Shown here in pieces: positions 19,940-32,250 of a DNA stretch of 64,000 nucleotides. The position numbers and the translations under genes were made by a program. Each line of letters opens with the position of its first letter. The first letter of the stretch is position 1. The stretch is from assembly GCF_024868665.1 (NCBI RefSeq), contig NC_079891.1:11837910-11901909 (forward strand), written 5' to 3'. This stretch comes from Triplophysa rosa (lineage: Eukaryota > Chordata > Actinopteri > Cypriniformes > Nemacheilidae). Under the pieces are notes generated by a model that made no database searches, was not told the DNA's origin, and saw nothing but the letters and a program-made list of their open reading frames with translations.

Positions 19940-21160
19940 CAGAGGTGGGTAGTAACGCGCTACATTTACTTCGTTACATTTACTTGAGTAACATTTTGGA
20001 AAATATGTACTTTTTAAGTAAAATTAAAAGTGTGTACTTTTACTCTTACTTGAGTAAATTTCTAATATAAAATCTGTACTTTTACTTCGTTACATAACTT
20101 ACATTGCGTGACGTTCCTTCATTTTAAAATATGCTTTTTAAAACGCGTTGTTTATTTCAAGGTTGTCGTCTCTTTTTACGGGCATTCCCGAGTGATCGAT
20201 TCTTTTGAGTCGATTCTTTTGAAAGCATTAATTGAACAATGGGCAAAACCATTTGAATAGGCTAATGAATCAGTTCAAATTATTTGTTCAGTTCGCAGCA
20301 CGATCTGAATCATCTGAAGCAGGATTACTCACTCCTCGTAGTGCGAAACTTAAGAACACGCAGAACACAAAGAGTATTGAATAAAGTGGATATTAATCTA
20401 TATCTATACATTCAAAACTGCAAATGTGTCATATTGTTTGCCAGCAATGATAAATGCCCGCCATATGCGCGCACCCGCGCGACCTGTTCATCAGACACAG
20501 CAACATGCGCATTACCTGTCAGACACAGAGACGTGGGCCTGCAGAAATATACTGTACATTTGACGAACAGAAGGAAGAAAACTTGTTGATGGATTTAACT
20601 TGTTCACTGTTTACTGTTTGTTTACAAGTAAGAGCGTTTCACAACACACACGTGACACAGCACGAGAAAACATGAGCTTTGTTCAAAAATGTGTATTTCA
20701 TTTAAGAGAGCACTGCAAATGTTCTAGATCATCTTAGGAAATGCTCTGAGTTTAGTTAATGCTTTAGTTTGACATGGTCTATTATTCTAAATAAGTTGTG
20801 TAAACTACATTGACATCAGGACTAGATGAAATTTACAGAAATGCTTGTCTCTTCTGTGTTTGTCTATTCTTTAGTCACTATAGAATATTGCAAAGATATC
20901 TGCTTATGATAATTAAAAATATTGATTAAAATGTAATATTAAAATATTGGCGTTAATATTATTTTATGTAGTAGGCCTATATAATCAGATACAAAGTAAC
21001 TAAGTAACTAGCTACTTGAGTAGTTTTTTCATTGCATACTTTTTTACTTTTACTCAAGTAATTTTTAAACTAGTGACTTTTACTTTTACTTGAGTAACAA
21101 TTTCTCTAGTTACTTGTACTTTTACTTGAGTAAAGATTTTGGCTACTCTACCCACCTCTG
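19940..21160 (+). mobile_element. hAT element, family A copy 1 (1221 bp)
   Basis: An exact 8-bp duplication GTGTTATG lies at 19932-19939 and 21161-21168. The ends are CAGAGGTGGGTAGTAACGCG and, reverse-complemented, CAGAGGTGGGTAGAGTAGCC. Subterminal ACTTGAGTAA-type repeats are dense at both ends. The interior is non-coding. It is the same family as 39666-41239 (inverted) and 53216-54426. Confidence 0.95.
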
Positions 21161-21168
21161 GTGTTATG

Positions 21169-22093
21169 GCTGAAAATGCACTATTTGTATTACACAAGGC
21201 ACATTTCTGTGCATTCTCATTTATAAAAACGGGCCACCTGTAATGTTACTTTTTTAAGGTACACCCAATAGTGGCCAACAACGTTTCTACCAATATGCTA
21301 TTTAAATGCAAGGTCCACTAAGTAACTGAATATGTGTGCATGTATTTTTTTGTTGTGAGTGTGTTTTATAAAGGACTTGTGGATACGTGTAGCGTAAGTA
21401 ATGAGATATTTATTCATCTTGTCAAGGCAGGTGTTTTTAATCTCTTAATAAACCACCGTTATGATCCAAACACATCAATTGGATTTTACAAACAAATCAA
21501 CATTTTTTTGTAAACAAGGCTTTTTTGAATTTCATACCTTTCCTGCCCCCTCATCTGCAGTAATTTGTGCTGTTCCGAAGCAGCTAATAGCTTTAATTTG
21601 CGAAAACCTGTTACAAAAATGTCAATGGAAAGAGCTGAGATGTTTTGAGCAGTTTACGCGGTTTATATTCTCATAGGAATGTTTTCAGAGATGACAGTCT
21701 ATTCATCCACCCACGTCGCCGATCTCATACCACCCACCTCAGAATCGGAGTCACATAGCCGTACACAGTCTCCCTTTGACATGCTACAGACCTGAAGCAT
21801 GAGAGATACAAGTTTTAATGTGTGTGTCTATGTGAAGAAGAACTCTCAAAGGTTTTCTCACTTGGTGAAGCCAAAGACTACATGTTGAAATGGGCAACAA
21901 CAAAAAAAAGAATCGCTATTTATTTATGGAGGTAAAATGTTATTTTTCATCTTTTGCTTTCAGAAATCTTAGCTCTTGTTCCAGCCTTTAATGCTGAATG
22001 CTATTAGTGAACTAAAATGAGTGAAGTGGATAAGATGAGATATCATTTTACCTGGTAGGGCACATAGAACATCTTTAGAAAGATATCCACTTC
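21169..22093. other. Spacer, nothing recognised
   Basis: AT-rich unique sequence with short frames only. Confidence 0.5.
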
Positions 22094-22098
22094 TTATA

Positions 22099-23486
22099 TG
22101 TTATGGTTCTGGAAGGGAAACTCGAGAGTCAAACGCAGGGTAGTAAGAATCTTTAATAAATGCCTCACTTCAAAAAATACAACAGGGTAGTCAACACAAC
22201 AGAGGACCGTTTAGCGGCAATAAATCAGATACCCAGGAATCTGTACAACAGCCGAGTCGCGAATAGAGTCCTGGATGCACAGGGCAAAAAAAGGCTCGAG
22301 CGCTCAGCCAAAAAAGGGGATGGAGACAATGAGTCCTGTATCCAGCGGCCAGGCCGCAATTGAGTGTGAGATCGAGCCACAGACGTGGGGGTGTGGAGAC
22401 AGGGCCAGAGGAATCTCCTGGCAAAAAGTCCAACGAGAGAATCAGGAGGTAAATCCTTACAGGGAAGTTCAATAATTCATAGGAGACAAGTAGCTGAGCA
22501 AACCACCAGGCCAACTGGAGACTAAATGTTCCCAATAAGGACCCACAAGACCGACAGGAGGATACCTTCCCCGGTGAGTCCACTAGACCGCCAGGGGAGA
22601 GATACTTGGCCGAAGAAGTCACTTAATCCGACAGGAGAAATATGTTCCACCAGGAATCCACTAGACCAACAGGGTAGAGATACTTGGGTGAGAGTTCACT
22701 TAATCCGACAGGAGAGATATGTTCCAACAGGAATCCACTAGACCAACAGGGTAGAGATACTTGGGTGAGAGTTCACTTAATCTGACAAGATATGTTCCAA
22801 CAGGAATCCACTTGACCAACAGGGTAGAGATACTTGGGTGAGAGTTCACTTAATCCGACAGTAGAGATATGTTCCAACAGGAATCCACTAGACCAACAGG
22901 GTAGAGAAACGTAGGTGAGAGTTCACTTAATCCGACAGGAGAGATATGTTCCAACAGGAATACACTTGACCAACAGGGTAGAGATACTTGGGTGAGAGTT
23001 CACTTAATCTGACAGGAGAGATATATTCCAACAGGAAATCCATAGAACGAAATCCCTCAAGCCGTCCGACCGATCAGGGAGAACGAGAGATCCCTGCAGC
23101 GAGTCCGACACTGCAGGCAGACAAGACACCACGTGGCAAACACAGCTCTGGAGCCTGGACGAAAAAGAGGTGATTACACGATACCCAAGACAAGACAAGC
23201 GATCGGTAAATCGCCGGAAATTACACTGACGATCTGACACAGGACAGAGGCACAAGAGGGTTTACGAAGGAAAAGAAATCAAGAGAGAGATATGAGAAAC
23301 CAGGCGGGGAGAAAGAAAAACCGGAGCCATCCTAGGTGAAAGGAGTGAAACAATGATGAGGTAATTAATGTCGACACAAGGGAGCGGGGCTGTCACGAAG
23401 ACACCGAGCACATGGAAAGCTGTCAAGCTGAACCATGTGTTAGACAAGAAACAAAACAAACAAGTGCTCAAACCCGAGACCTCACA
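22099..23486 (-). mobile_element. Solo LTR of the Gypsy family seen at 29.6-34.4 kb (1388 bp)
   Basis: The + strand ends are TGTTATGGTTCTGG and CCGAGACCTCACA, giving TG...CA termini. The 5-bp duplication TTATA flanks it exactly (22094-22098 and 23487-23491). It aligns along its length with the LTR at 29598-30645. No internal coding region is attached, so LTR-LTR recombination removed it. It is longer than the other LTR mainly because of extra tandem units. Confidence 0.93.
22630..23035. repeat. Minisatellite inside the solo LTR, about 75-78-bp unit
   Basis: About five units share GAGAGATATGTTCCAACAGG, ATCCACTAGACCAACAGGGT and TTGGGTGAGAGTTCACTTAA with few changes. The related LTR at 30060-30240 has only two to three degenerate units. 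Confidence 0.88.
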
Positions 23487-24215
23487 TTATAGCTCACTTG
23501 GTAAAGCATTGGGTTAGCTGTGTTTCCATTACCCTTCAAAAATTGCAAATTGAAAATACGCCCATGGAAGCACATCAATTTGACAAAAACTCCCATGTAT
23601 CGCAAAAACGTTTTCATGCTCGCATGAGGTGTTTTTGCCGGCAATACGATAAAATAATATTTTGCAAACTGCAATGGAAACACTTTTTGCCGTATTTACA
23701 GTTCACGTGGTGTACGAAAAAGTCACATGACCAGTCGCGGATGTTTGGGGAGAACATTTGGAAAGATAAGATGTAAGGAATTCACATTAAGTAATACCTT
23801 ATATGATGGCCCAAATGCAGGAAAACGAGTGAGTGCAGTATGGAGATTTATTAGGAACAGTGAGGTTACATTAAAATAAATGGGGAAAATCTAGACATTT
23901 CTCTTCACTCTTTCATCAGGTGGCAATATGCACCTCTAACGTTTGTTTGCAACCTTCCATAACACCTAAAAAGAAGAAGTATGGCCAGAAAAAATACACT
24001 TCAGTTGCATAACATCGTTTAATGGAAACCTCATCATTCCGCAATATTTTTTATTTGACATTTAGAAAATATCGCTTAAGTTTTGCGCAGATCTGTAATG
24101 GAAACCTGGCTAGTGCCACGATTATTTGTTCGATTCCCAGATAAATTACATACTGATAAAAATGTATACTGTGTACTTTTAAGGCATACGTTGCTTTGGA
24201 TAAATGGGAATCCAC
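23487..24215 (+). mobile_element. tRNA-derived SINE, split by a MITE
   Basis: AGCTCACTTGGTAAAGCATT at 23491-23510 is a tRNA-like A-box region. GTTCGATTCCC at 24128-24138 is a B box, and TTGCTTTGGATAAATGGGAA near 24190 is a typical fish SINE body/tail. The two halves are separated by the insertion at 23518-24110. The solo LTR's right duplication (TTATA) directly abuts the 5' end. Confidence 0.75.
23518..24110. mobile_element. MITE inside the SINE, 3-bp TAG duplication (593 bp)
   Basis: The ends CTGTGTTTCCATTACC and, reverse-complemented, GCCAGGTTTCCATTAC are inverted repeats. TAG flanks both sides (23515-23517 and 24111-24113). The interior is non-coding. A 3-bp duplication would suit a Harbinger-like mobiliser, but I cannot confirm this. 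Confidence 0.7.
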
Positions 24216-25671
24216 ATTTTTTATAAATGATAGACATTCATCTGTGTCAAAAATATTATTATTCCTAAATTGGTTGCCTTCACAGGACTGTTTGTTTGTT
24301 TAACATTTAGTTCATTTGCAAAACAGACCAAATTTTTTTAAAACATGTTTTTAATTGTGCGTTTCAAGTAATATCAATCAAACTTCAGTTGGGTTGTTTT
24401 AAATAAGCAATGATAACTAATAATAAAATAAATAAGTAAACAAATAAATAACAAAATACAGCGAACTAACAATAAAACACAATGAAAACATGATTTTTGA
24501 ATTTTGGAAGTTACCTGTTTTTGCAAATAAACTCTTCATTTATTTCCTCAATTTTTGGTTATATTTGTGATTGTGTATATGGCTATAAATATATCTGAAT
24601 GGGTTTCTTGATAACATTTAAGATCATATTAATTTAGGTCACGGTAACTACAGTATACTTCTCATTATAGGAGGATCAGTAGCCTACAAGACACAGGAGC
24701 AGTCAGGACAAATTACCAAAACCTTTCATTTGTCTTCCCAACTCAAATGCAAAAATATAGAAGATGTGCTGCCAGTATACATTGTAAGCCTAATTAAAAA
24801 TGCATCGAAATGCATCAATATTTTTGCTTCATTTCTATTATGACAAACTCTAAAATTATGCAGATAGATCTATTGTATTTACATTGATTAAGTACTATTA
24901 TGGGTTCAGTGCTATATGTGTTGTATTTAGTGCTTCAGGAGTCTCATCCTAAGTATTATCACATTTCCTAAAAATAAAAAACTGTAAATCACACCCACTT
25001 GTTGTTTGCGCCAATATTTTGAAATAACAAATGCACACTTTTAAATCTCTGAGAAGTAGACATGTATTGCAAAGTGTTACAAACGGCATTCAGAACACAC
25101 ATGCTCACTTTGTCCTCCCAGTCATCATGCACTGTCAGATAATGAGCTCCCACAGCAGCTCGGATTTCCCTTCGTCATATGACTACAACCACAAAATGAC
25201 TTCCTGCAAGCACTTGATCTTTACCACCCGGGTTCAGCACCTTGGAGTCGCTGTCAGTATCTGTGATACTCTTTTAATTGCCTTTCTCTGACTCTCGCTC
25301 TCAATGCTGTTGCCCTGTCTCTCCACCCCTCATTACCAATACCTTGCTCACAGTAAGGGGTTCTCTTCACCTCTCCCAGGCGTGACTAACTCACAGCGGG
25401 TAGCATAAGGGCAGCTACAGTATGTACCCTGACAATCTTAACCAGCAGTTCTTGAGCGAGATCAATGTTCTTTCATGTTCTTTGGTCAGTTGGGTCATGT
25501 GCATAAACCACGGTTCTAAATGACCTGGGCACACTCTATGGCCTGATGCAGATTTATTTTGTGCCGGTGTAAGGAAAGCAATTATGCATTTAGTTCAGGC
25601 ACCATCTGTGATTAATGACCATCTGAGTGGAACTATTTCAAGGCCTCATCTCTTGGTTAGTTGACCTGTTT
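24216..25671. other. Spacer, nothing recognised
   Basis: Mostly AT-rich. A GC-richer patch at about 25080-25420 has no recognisable exon. Confidence 0.45.
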
Positions 25672-25745
25672 TAAAGGAACAGTTCACCTAAAAAGAAAAT
25701 TTTGTTATCATTGTCCCACCCTTATGTCATTTTACAAACTTACTC
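25672..25745 (+). repeat. One end of a GGGACAGTTCACC-type MITE
   Basis: AAAGGAACAGTTCACCTAAA and the following stretch match the left end of the element at 59018. No opposite end is found nearby, so it is a fragment. Confidence 0.55.
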
Positions 25746-27371
25746 AAAAAGCTACATTTTCAATTAATGATGTCACACAAAAGGTTTGGTATGGCTTCAG
25801 GATACTTGGAATACAACCCACAAATCATATGGATTGCTTTTATAGAGACGTCATAATGCTTTTTGTTTGAGCTTCAGAGTGGGAAACCCATTCAGTTTTG
25901 TAAATTGGAAAATATCTGCAAATACAGTATATACTTGTGAAATGTCCTTATTTAATGTTCATCTTGCACTGAGTGAATAATCAAATAATTGTATTTTATG
26001 AGTGTACTATTATATAATTTATATGGCAAGTTTCAAAAGTTTGCTGGCATAACACAATCTCATGGCAATTCCTAACTATTTTACAAAGAATTCATACAAT
26101 TTAATTCCTGAATTTTGGTACGATTTGCTTTTGCGCAAGTGAAGGTTAGGAGAGGTGGTTTGTTACTGCTTTTTCGAATAATTTACATTGTACGAATTCA
26201 TGAAAAACAGCCACCTTGTAAAACAGTTAAGAATTCCCGTAAGGCTGGCAGGTCTCTGAAAAAAAGGCATGAGTTTTTCCTCTAGATCACTATTTTACAT
26301 ATAGGTTTGTCAGTGACACTTGAGTTTATACATGTATGTGTCTAGTGATAAGAGAATATACAGTCAGCAGAGGAAAAGCGATGACTGTGCTTAAATTAAT
26401 GAGATTAATGTTCTAGCAACTACTTCTATACACGTTTGGCCTTAGATCTGCTCCTCTGAGGCGTCTGAGCTCATACAACACTCAACCCTTCTCCTTAAAC
26501 CCATAACCCAGTCCTCAGGATTACATCTCCTAAGAGAAAAGAGGGGGGAGAAAAAAGGGTCTAACGAATGGGTTTTGCAAGTCCATCGCTGTTTGTTTTA
26601 TCAGTGCTGTGGGAGTAAAACTGAATGACAGCCGGTGGCCACAACGTTTTCTTCTAAGGACCTGGGTGATGAATGTTCTGAGCCAATCTAGGACACTGCA
26701 GCGGAAGTGCCATAAATTCTCCCCCGCCATCAGAAATCGAATGGGAAGACTGTGTGTGTATGTTTGTGTGCGCTCGTGCATGCGTGTATATGTGTGTTTG
26801 TGAATGCACTTTGTGTACCGTCATGTATGCATTAAAACATTTTTTTTTTCAGAAATACCTTGAGGAATGTTTAATTGCTCTGAAGTTGTTCCTTCATAGC
26901 TCATGAGACATAATCAAGCTCTGAGTTAGGTTTCATAAAAATATATGTCCTTATTAATTACCCTAAATGTTTATAAGATAAATGTTGAAACAGGAACAAA
27001 TATATGACACATAGTACATAATTTTTGTAGTAAAAGCACATAGTTTTGCTGTTAATGTGGATGTTAAGATAAATTCACCTAAAAAAAAATGATGGAATGT
27101 TGGAATTTATATTGACGTCTTTGGTTGAGTTATGGCAAATGAGAGCACAGTTTGAGAAATTATTTAGATGTCTACTGATGCTCTAGAAGACACTGAGAAG
27201 CAGATAATTAAATGTTTACAATTTATACTCGCTGCATTTAAGAAGAGACTTTTACTTAAATTTCTATTTTTGTCATATTTGTTCATTTATCAAATAATTT
27301 ATCAAATACTGTCTGATCCCAGTCCCCAAAAGTGTATGTGTCTGTGCGAGTGTATATGTGTGCTGTACATA
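25746..27371. other. Spacer with a TG-rich simple repeat
   Basis: No gene recognised. A TGTG/TATG-rich run lies at about 26745-26805. The preceding 26560-26720 stretch is less AT-rich than its surroundings and could be a conserved non-coding block, but nothing in it can be named. Confidence 0.4.
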
Positions 27372-27379
27372 CACTCAGT

Positions 27380-29155
27380 CAGAGATGGTATCAGTACTTT
27401 ACTCCACTATTTATTTTTCTGACGACTTTTTACTTTCACTTCTTACATTTTTACGCAAATACCTGTACTTTCTACTTCTTACATTTTCAAACCAGGCTCG
27501 TTACTTTAGTTTTAATCTGTATTTGATGCACAATCAATATTATTTCTAGTCATTGCGTGACTTTTTCAAACTAATGATAAGTCTGCCTAAAAGCCGAAGC
27601 ACTGTGTGAGGTGGCCACTAGCCAATCAAATGTAAGAAGGTGGGAGTTACTGTTTACAGAGCAAAGCGGTGACCAATCAAATCAAAGAAGACAGAGTAAC
27701 TGTTCTCAGATCTCGAGCGTGATATTCTGCATCATGTGGTGACTCGTGAATGGTAGGGTTTTTTAGCGCGAAAGGACCAGATTTTAAATATGTAATTTAG
27801 CTATTTAGCTATTCGCATATTCTACAAACATATACTTCACGAAAGATGTACTGTAGTTCTGTCAGAAGTTAAGGCAGCTCGTTAAGGTAAGCGCATTATT
27901 GTTGTTCATTAGTATGTATTAATTGCATATTTTTTGCTATCGTGGTGTGTGCGTTAAGTTCATGAACGAGTGAAAAATACCTGCTCATTGCGTTGCTTTT
28001 GATGAACTAATTATAGTGGGCACTTTTGCACAAAAATGCGCTAATTTCCTGATTGCCATTTGAAGTGGTTTCTGGACATATCCTATTAGTCTTATTTTCT
28101 AATTTTCTTAATGCATTTGCCTTGTTTGATCTGTTTGATCTATTTTCCTGATATTTATTATATTTTTTCATCTTGTCATGATTAAAATTATAAGGAAATA
28201 AAAAACGATCCTTATCAACGTTGATTGACATTGCAATAAAATACTATCACATTATTTTGGAAGTAAAAATTATGGGCTGGTTTTGTTGGAGTGAGTAGGT
28301 TTTAGTGAGCCTTTGGGCTGGAAATCATCCACCTAATCTAGCAACACTGACATCAGTTTTAATGTTGAACGAGTGTAACGTACAATGTAAGAGGCTAAAC
28401 ATTTAATATTTTAAAGCGAGGCATAATTTCAAGAAATGTGTTTAACCAATCGAGAAAAACAGTAATTATTACCAAGTAAATTGACTTGCCTAATTAATTA
28501 TCTCTTTATTTCTCAGTTTTCTCTTTTTGACAAGATCTCCCAAGTGTCTACAACCTTTGTATAATGATATGTCCATGAATGGTCTGTGCTTAAAATTTAA
28601 AGGGACAGTTAATCTAAAATTGAAAGCAGTGAAATTCTGTTATAAAATGTTTTGACAATCACAGTACCAAACAGTTATTTCCTGGCTATTACGCATCGCA
28701 GACATAGGCTAGTAGTCTAAGAAGCTGCCACGGACCAAGGCGGAAGGCAACACAAAGAATAGCTAAAATTATGGTTGAGAACTTGAGACAAAGGGAATTC
28801 TGTCACAATTATTATCAATACGCTTGTCCTTTACACTCTTATCTTACATCATAACTGTATTATAAATTTGTGTTTTTTTCCACTAACTAGGTAGTGGCAA
28901 ATAGATTTATTCCATCAGTCTTTTTTATGCTTGTGTTCTACATAATGGTAGTTCAGTTGTCAGGTACGAGCATGACTCTAAAACAGGTAGTAGTATTGGC
29001 TACTTTTTACTTAAGTACATTTTAGAGCCCATACTTTATACTTTTACTTGAGTAAACAAGTTTAGTCAGTACTTCAACTTTTACTTGAGTACTTTTAAAC
29101 ATGAGTATCTGTACTTCTACTTAAGTAAAGGATGTGTGTACTTTTGCCATCTCTG
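27380..29155. mobile_element. hAT element (1776 bp)
   Basis: An exact 8-bp duplication CACTCAGT lies at 27372-27379 and 29156-29163. The ends are CAGAGATGGTATCAGTAC and, reverse-complemented, CAGAGATGGCAAAAGTAC, with subterminal ACTTAAGTA/ACTTGAGTA repeats. There is no transposase frame. The terminal sequence differs from family A. Confidence 0.93.
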
Positions 29156-29163
29156 CACTCAGT

Positions 29164-29597
29164 CTAGGGAAGGGTTACAGAATTACAGCTGTCCTTTGCC
29201 TGTGCTGTTGCGTTCCTTCCCATTTGTTTTTCCCACAGACCTGAGATTTTGTAGAGGGGCATTCTGGGAGGCCACACCAGGGACTTTCTGTATATCAGTG
29301 CTGTGGCAGATTGTGACAAATTGCCAGCCATACATCAACAGGTTGCACAGGATTTGAGAGATGCCAGGAGCGCAGAGCATGGAGGCTAATTGGCAACTAA
29401 AATGCTTCTTTTAAAATTCAGCCAAGACTTGACCTTCTGGGCTGGTCAAAGTGACTAACTAATTCATGGTAATTCTCTTATTCTCTGCTTTATCAGAGTC
29501 TTGTAAGGGAACTGCAGCAGTAATCATGTTGGACATGCTTAATTCTTGGCCCTTAACGTGTTTCCAAATTTGTTTTTAACATGAGTACATAATAATC
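29164..29597. other. Spacer, nothing recognised
   Basis: Moderately GC-rich at 29160-29400. A polypyrimidine-CAG site (near 29240) is present, but no supported exon. Confidence 0.4.
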
Positions 29598-30645
29598 TGT
29601 TAGAGTTCTGGTAGGGAAACTCGGGAGTCAAAAGCAGGGTAGTAAGAATCTTTAATTAACGCCTGACTTCAGCAGATACAACAGGGATAATCAACACAAC
29701 GGAGGACCGTCAAGCGGCGATAAATCAGAAACCCAGAAATATGTATGATAGGCGAGTCACCATAGAGTCTCGGATGCACAGGGCAAAAAGGGCTCGAGCG
29801 CTCGGCCAAAAAAGGGGAAGGAGGCAATGAGTCTTGTATCCAGCGGCCAGGCCGCAACTGAGTGTGAGGCAGAGGGTTGCACCCACAGGCGTGGGGGTGT
29901 GGAGACAGGGCCAGAGAATTCTCTGGGCAAAAAGTCCAACGAGAGAATCTGGAGGTAAATCCTTAAAAGAAGTTCAATAATCCATTAGTGAACAGGGAAC
30001 TGAACAAACCACTAGGCCGACAGGAGACTAATGTTCCAACTGAGGACCCACAAGACCGACAGGAGAATACTTTCCCAGGAGAGTCCAATAGACCGAAAGG
30101 GGAGAGATACTTGGATGAAAATCCACTTAGTCCGACAGGAGAGATGTATTCCAACAGGAATCCACTAGACCGACAGGGTAGAGATACTGGGATGAGAGTT
30201 CACTTAGACCGGCAGGAGGGTTGTATTCCAATGGCAGTCCATACAGCGAAATCCCTCCAGAGCCGCCCGACCGACCAGGCAGAAAATAGGATCCGTGCAG
30301 CGAGTCCGAGACAAAAAAAGAGTTGATTAACACTATACCCAAGACACCCAAGACAAGATAAGCGATCGGTAAATCGCTGGAAATAACACTGACAATCTGA
30401 CAAAGGACAGAGGTACAAGAGGGATTAAAAAGGAAATGAATCACGGGAGAAAATGAGAAACCAGGAGGGAAAAGAGAAAACCAGAGCCAACCCAGGTGAA
30501 GGGAGTGAAACAATAATGAGGTAGTAATTACCGACACGAGGGGCGGGGCTGTCACGAAGACACCGAGCACATGGAGAGCTGTCAAGCTGTACCATGTGTT
30601 CGACATGAAACAAAACAAACAAGTGCTCAGACCCGAGACCCCACA
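29598..30645 (-). repeat. Gypsy 3' LTR (1048 bp)
   Basis: The + strand runs from TGTTAGAGTTCTGGTAGGG to CCGAGACCCCACA, with TG...CA ends. It aligns with the solo LTR at 22099-23486 but has fewer internal tandem units. Confidence 0.9.
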
Positions 30646-30685
30646 GGACCGCCCCCAGCAGCGCCACCGGGCGTCCTAGGAGGGG

Positions 30686-32250
30686 GCTCACGTCATCGTC
30701 GATGGAAGTCCGAGATCAGAGATGGATCCAGGATGTCCCGGGATGGTACCCAACATCTCTCCTCTGAACCATAACCTTCCCAGTCCACGAGGTACTGAAC
30801 GCCCCTGCCCCGGTGACAAATGTCCAGCAGCTTCCTCACCATGTAGGTGGGGGAGCCCTCCACTAGACGTGGGGGGGGGGGGGTATGGGGCGATTGCTGG
30901 CAGGATGAAGGAGGGAGGAGAGCACCGGCTTAACCCTGGACACATGAAAAACAGGGTGGACCCCCCCAAGGGAAGGGGAAAGCTTGAGTCTGACGGCCAC
31001 CGGGTTAACCACCTTTGTGATGCGGATGGGACCAATGAACTTGGGCGCCAGCTTGCGAGAGGGTGCCCGGAGAGGCAGGTCCTTGGTAGAGAGCCATTTC
31101 CCGCTGACCACAAATATAGGTAGGAGAAGAGACCCGGTGATGGTCAGCCGCTACTTTGGTTCGTCTACCAGTTCGGGGCAGAACTCCTCTGGCGTTCTCC
31201 CACGTGCGGCAGCAACAACGGACAAAGGCCAGAGCAGACGGAACAGCAGCGTCGGGTTCCTGCGATGGAAACAGAGGGGGGATATAACCAATCGAACACT
31301 CGAAAGGTGACATACCTGACGTGGCCGAGGGAAGGGAGTTGTGGGCGTATTCTACCCATGGGAGCTGAGAGCACCAAGAACTCGGGTCGGAGGATGTCAG
31401 ACAGTGGAGCATTCTACCGAGATCCTGGTTGGCCCGCTCGCATTGCCCGTTGGTCTGGGGTGGAAGCCTGAAGACAGACTCGCAGTGGCCCCGATCTGTC
31501 TACACAACTCTTTCCAGAACCGGGAGGAGAACTGAGGGCCCCTATCTGAGACCAAGTCGACCGGGCAAACCATGGAGACGGAAGACATGATCTACCATCA
31601 GTTGAGCAGTCTCCCGGGCGGAGGGAAGTTTGGGTAAAGGAATGAAATGGACCGCCTTGGAGAAACGATCCACCACCGTGAGAACCACAGTGTTGCCTTC
31701 GGAAGCAGGTAGCCCAGTGACAAAATCGAGAGCTATATGGGACCAAGGGCGGGATGGGATGGGTAAAGGGCGGAGCAGAGCAGCGGGAGGGTGATTGGGT
31801 GTCTTACATTGAGCACAAACCGGGCAGGCCATCACAAACTGTCTGACATCATCGGCCAAGGACGGCCACCAGAAATGCCGGCGGATGGCCGCCTGCGTTC
31901 CTTGAATTCCTGGATGGCAGACCAATCTGGAAGAATGACCCCACTGAAGGACATTGGACCGCAGAGCGGGCGGAACTGACAGTCTACCCACTGGGCACTC
32001 AGCTGGCACTTGCACCCCTCATCCGGCCTCCACTACTCGCCGTTCAATTCCCCAAGAGAGAGCCCAACTACCATTCTTTCAGGAGGATGGTCAGAGTCGA
32101 GAGCTCTCCCTCGGGAGTTTTGAACAGGCGCGAGAGAGAGTCGGGATTAACATTCTTAGAACCCGGCCGGAACGTGAGGGTGAAGTTAAAACGGCCGAAG
32201 AAGAGTGCCCAGCGGGCTTGACGCGCACTCACCCTCTTGGCTGAACGGAC
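30686..32250 (-). pseudogene. Gypsy integrase with C-terminal chromodomain
   Basis: The - strand pieces are as follows. The HHCC zinc-binding part lies in 31542-32015 ([20 protein letters not shown]). The core has its first Asp in [10 protein letters not shown] and second Asp in [10 protein letters not shown] (31397-31588). The glutamate-bearing NGQCERANQ stretch lies in a shifted frame near 31440, so a frameshift splits the core. After this come a [12 protein letters not shown] C-terminal region (30863-31111) and a chromodomain with [10 protein letters not shown] and a [14 protein letters not shown] end (30690-30860). Chromodomains of this type are thought to guide integration to marked chromatin. 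At least two frameshifts make this copy inactive. Confidence 0.87.

Noticed and set aside
22630..23035. CRISPR array because of five regular repeats
   Set aside because: Whole 75-78-bp units are repeated without unique spacers, inside an LTR with its own target duplication.
23490..24140. A functional tRNA gene
   Set aside because: The A- and B-box regions are separated by a 593-bp insertion and continue into a SINE body, so this is a tRNA-derived SINE.
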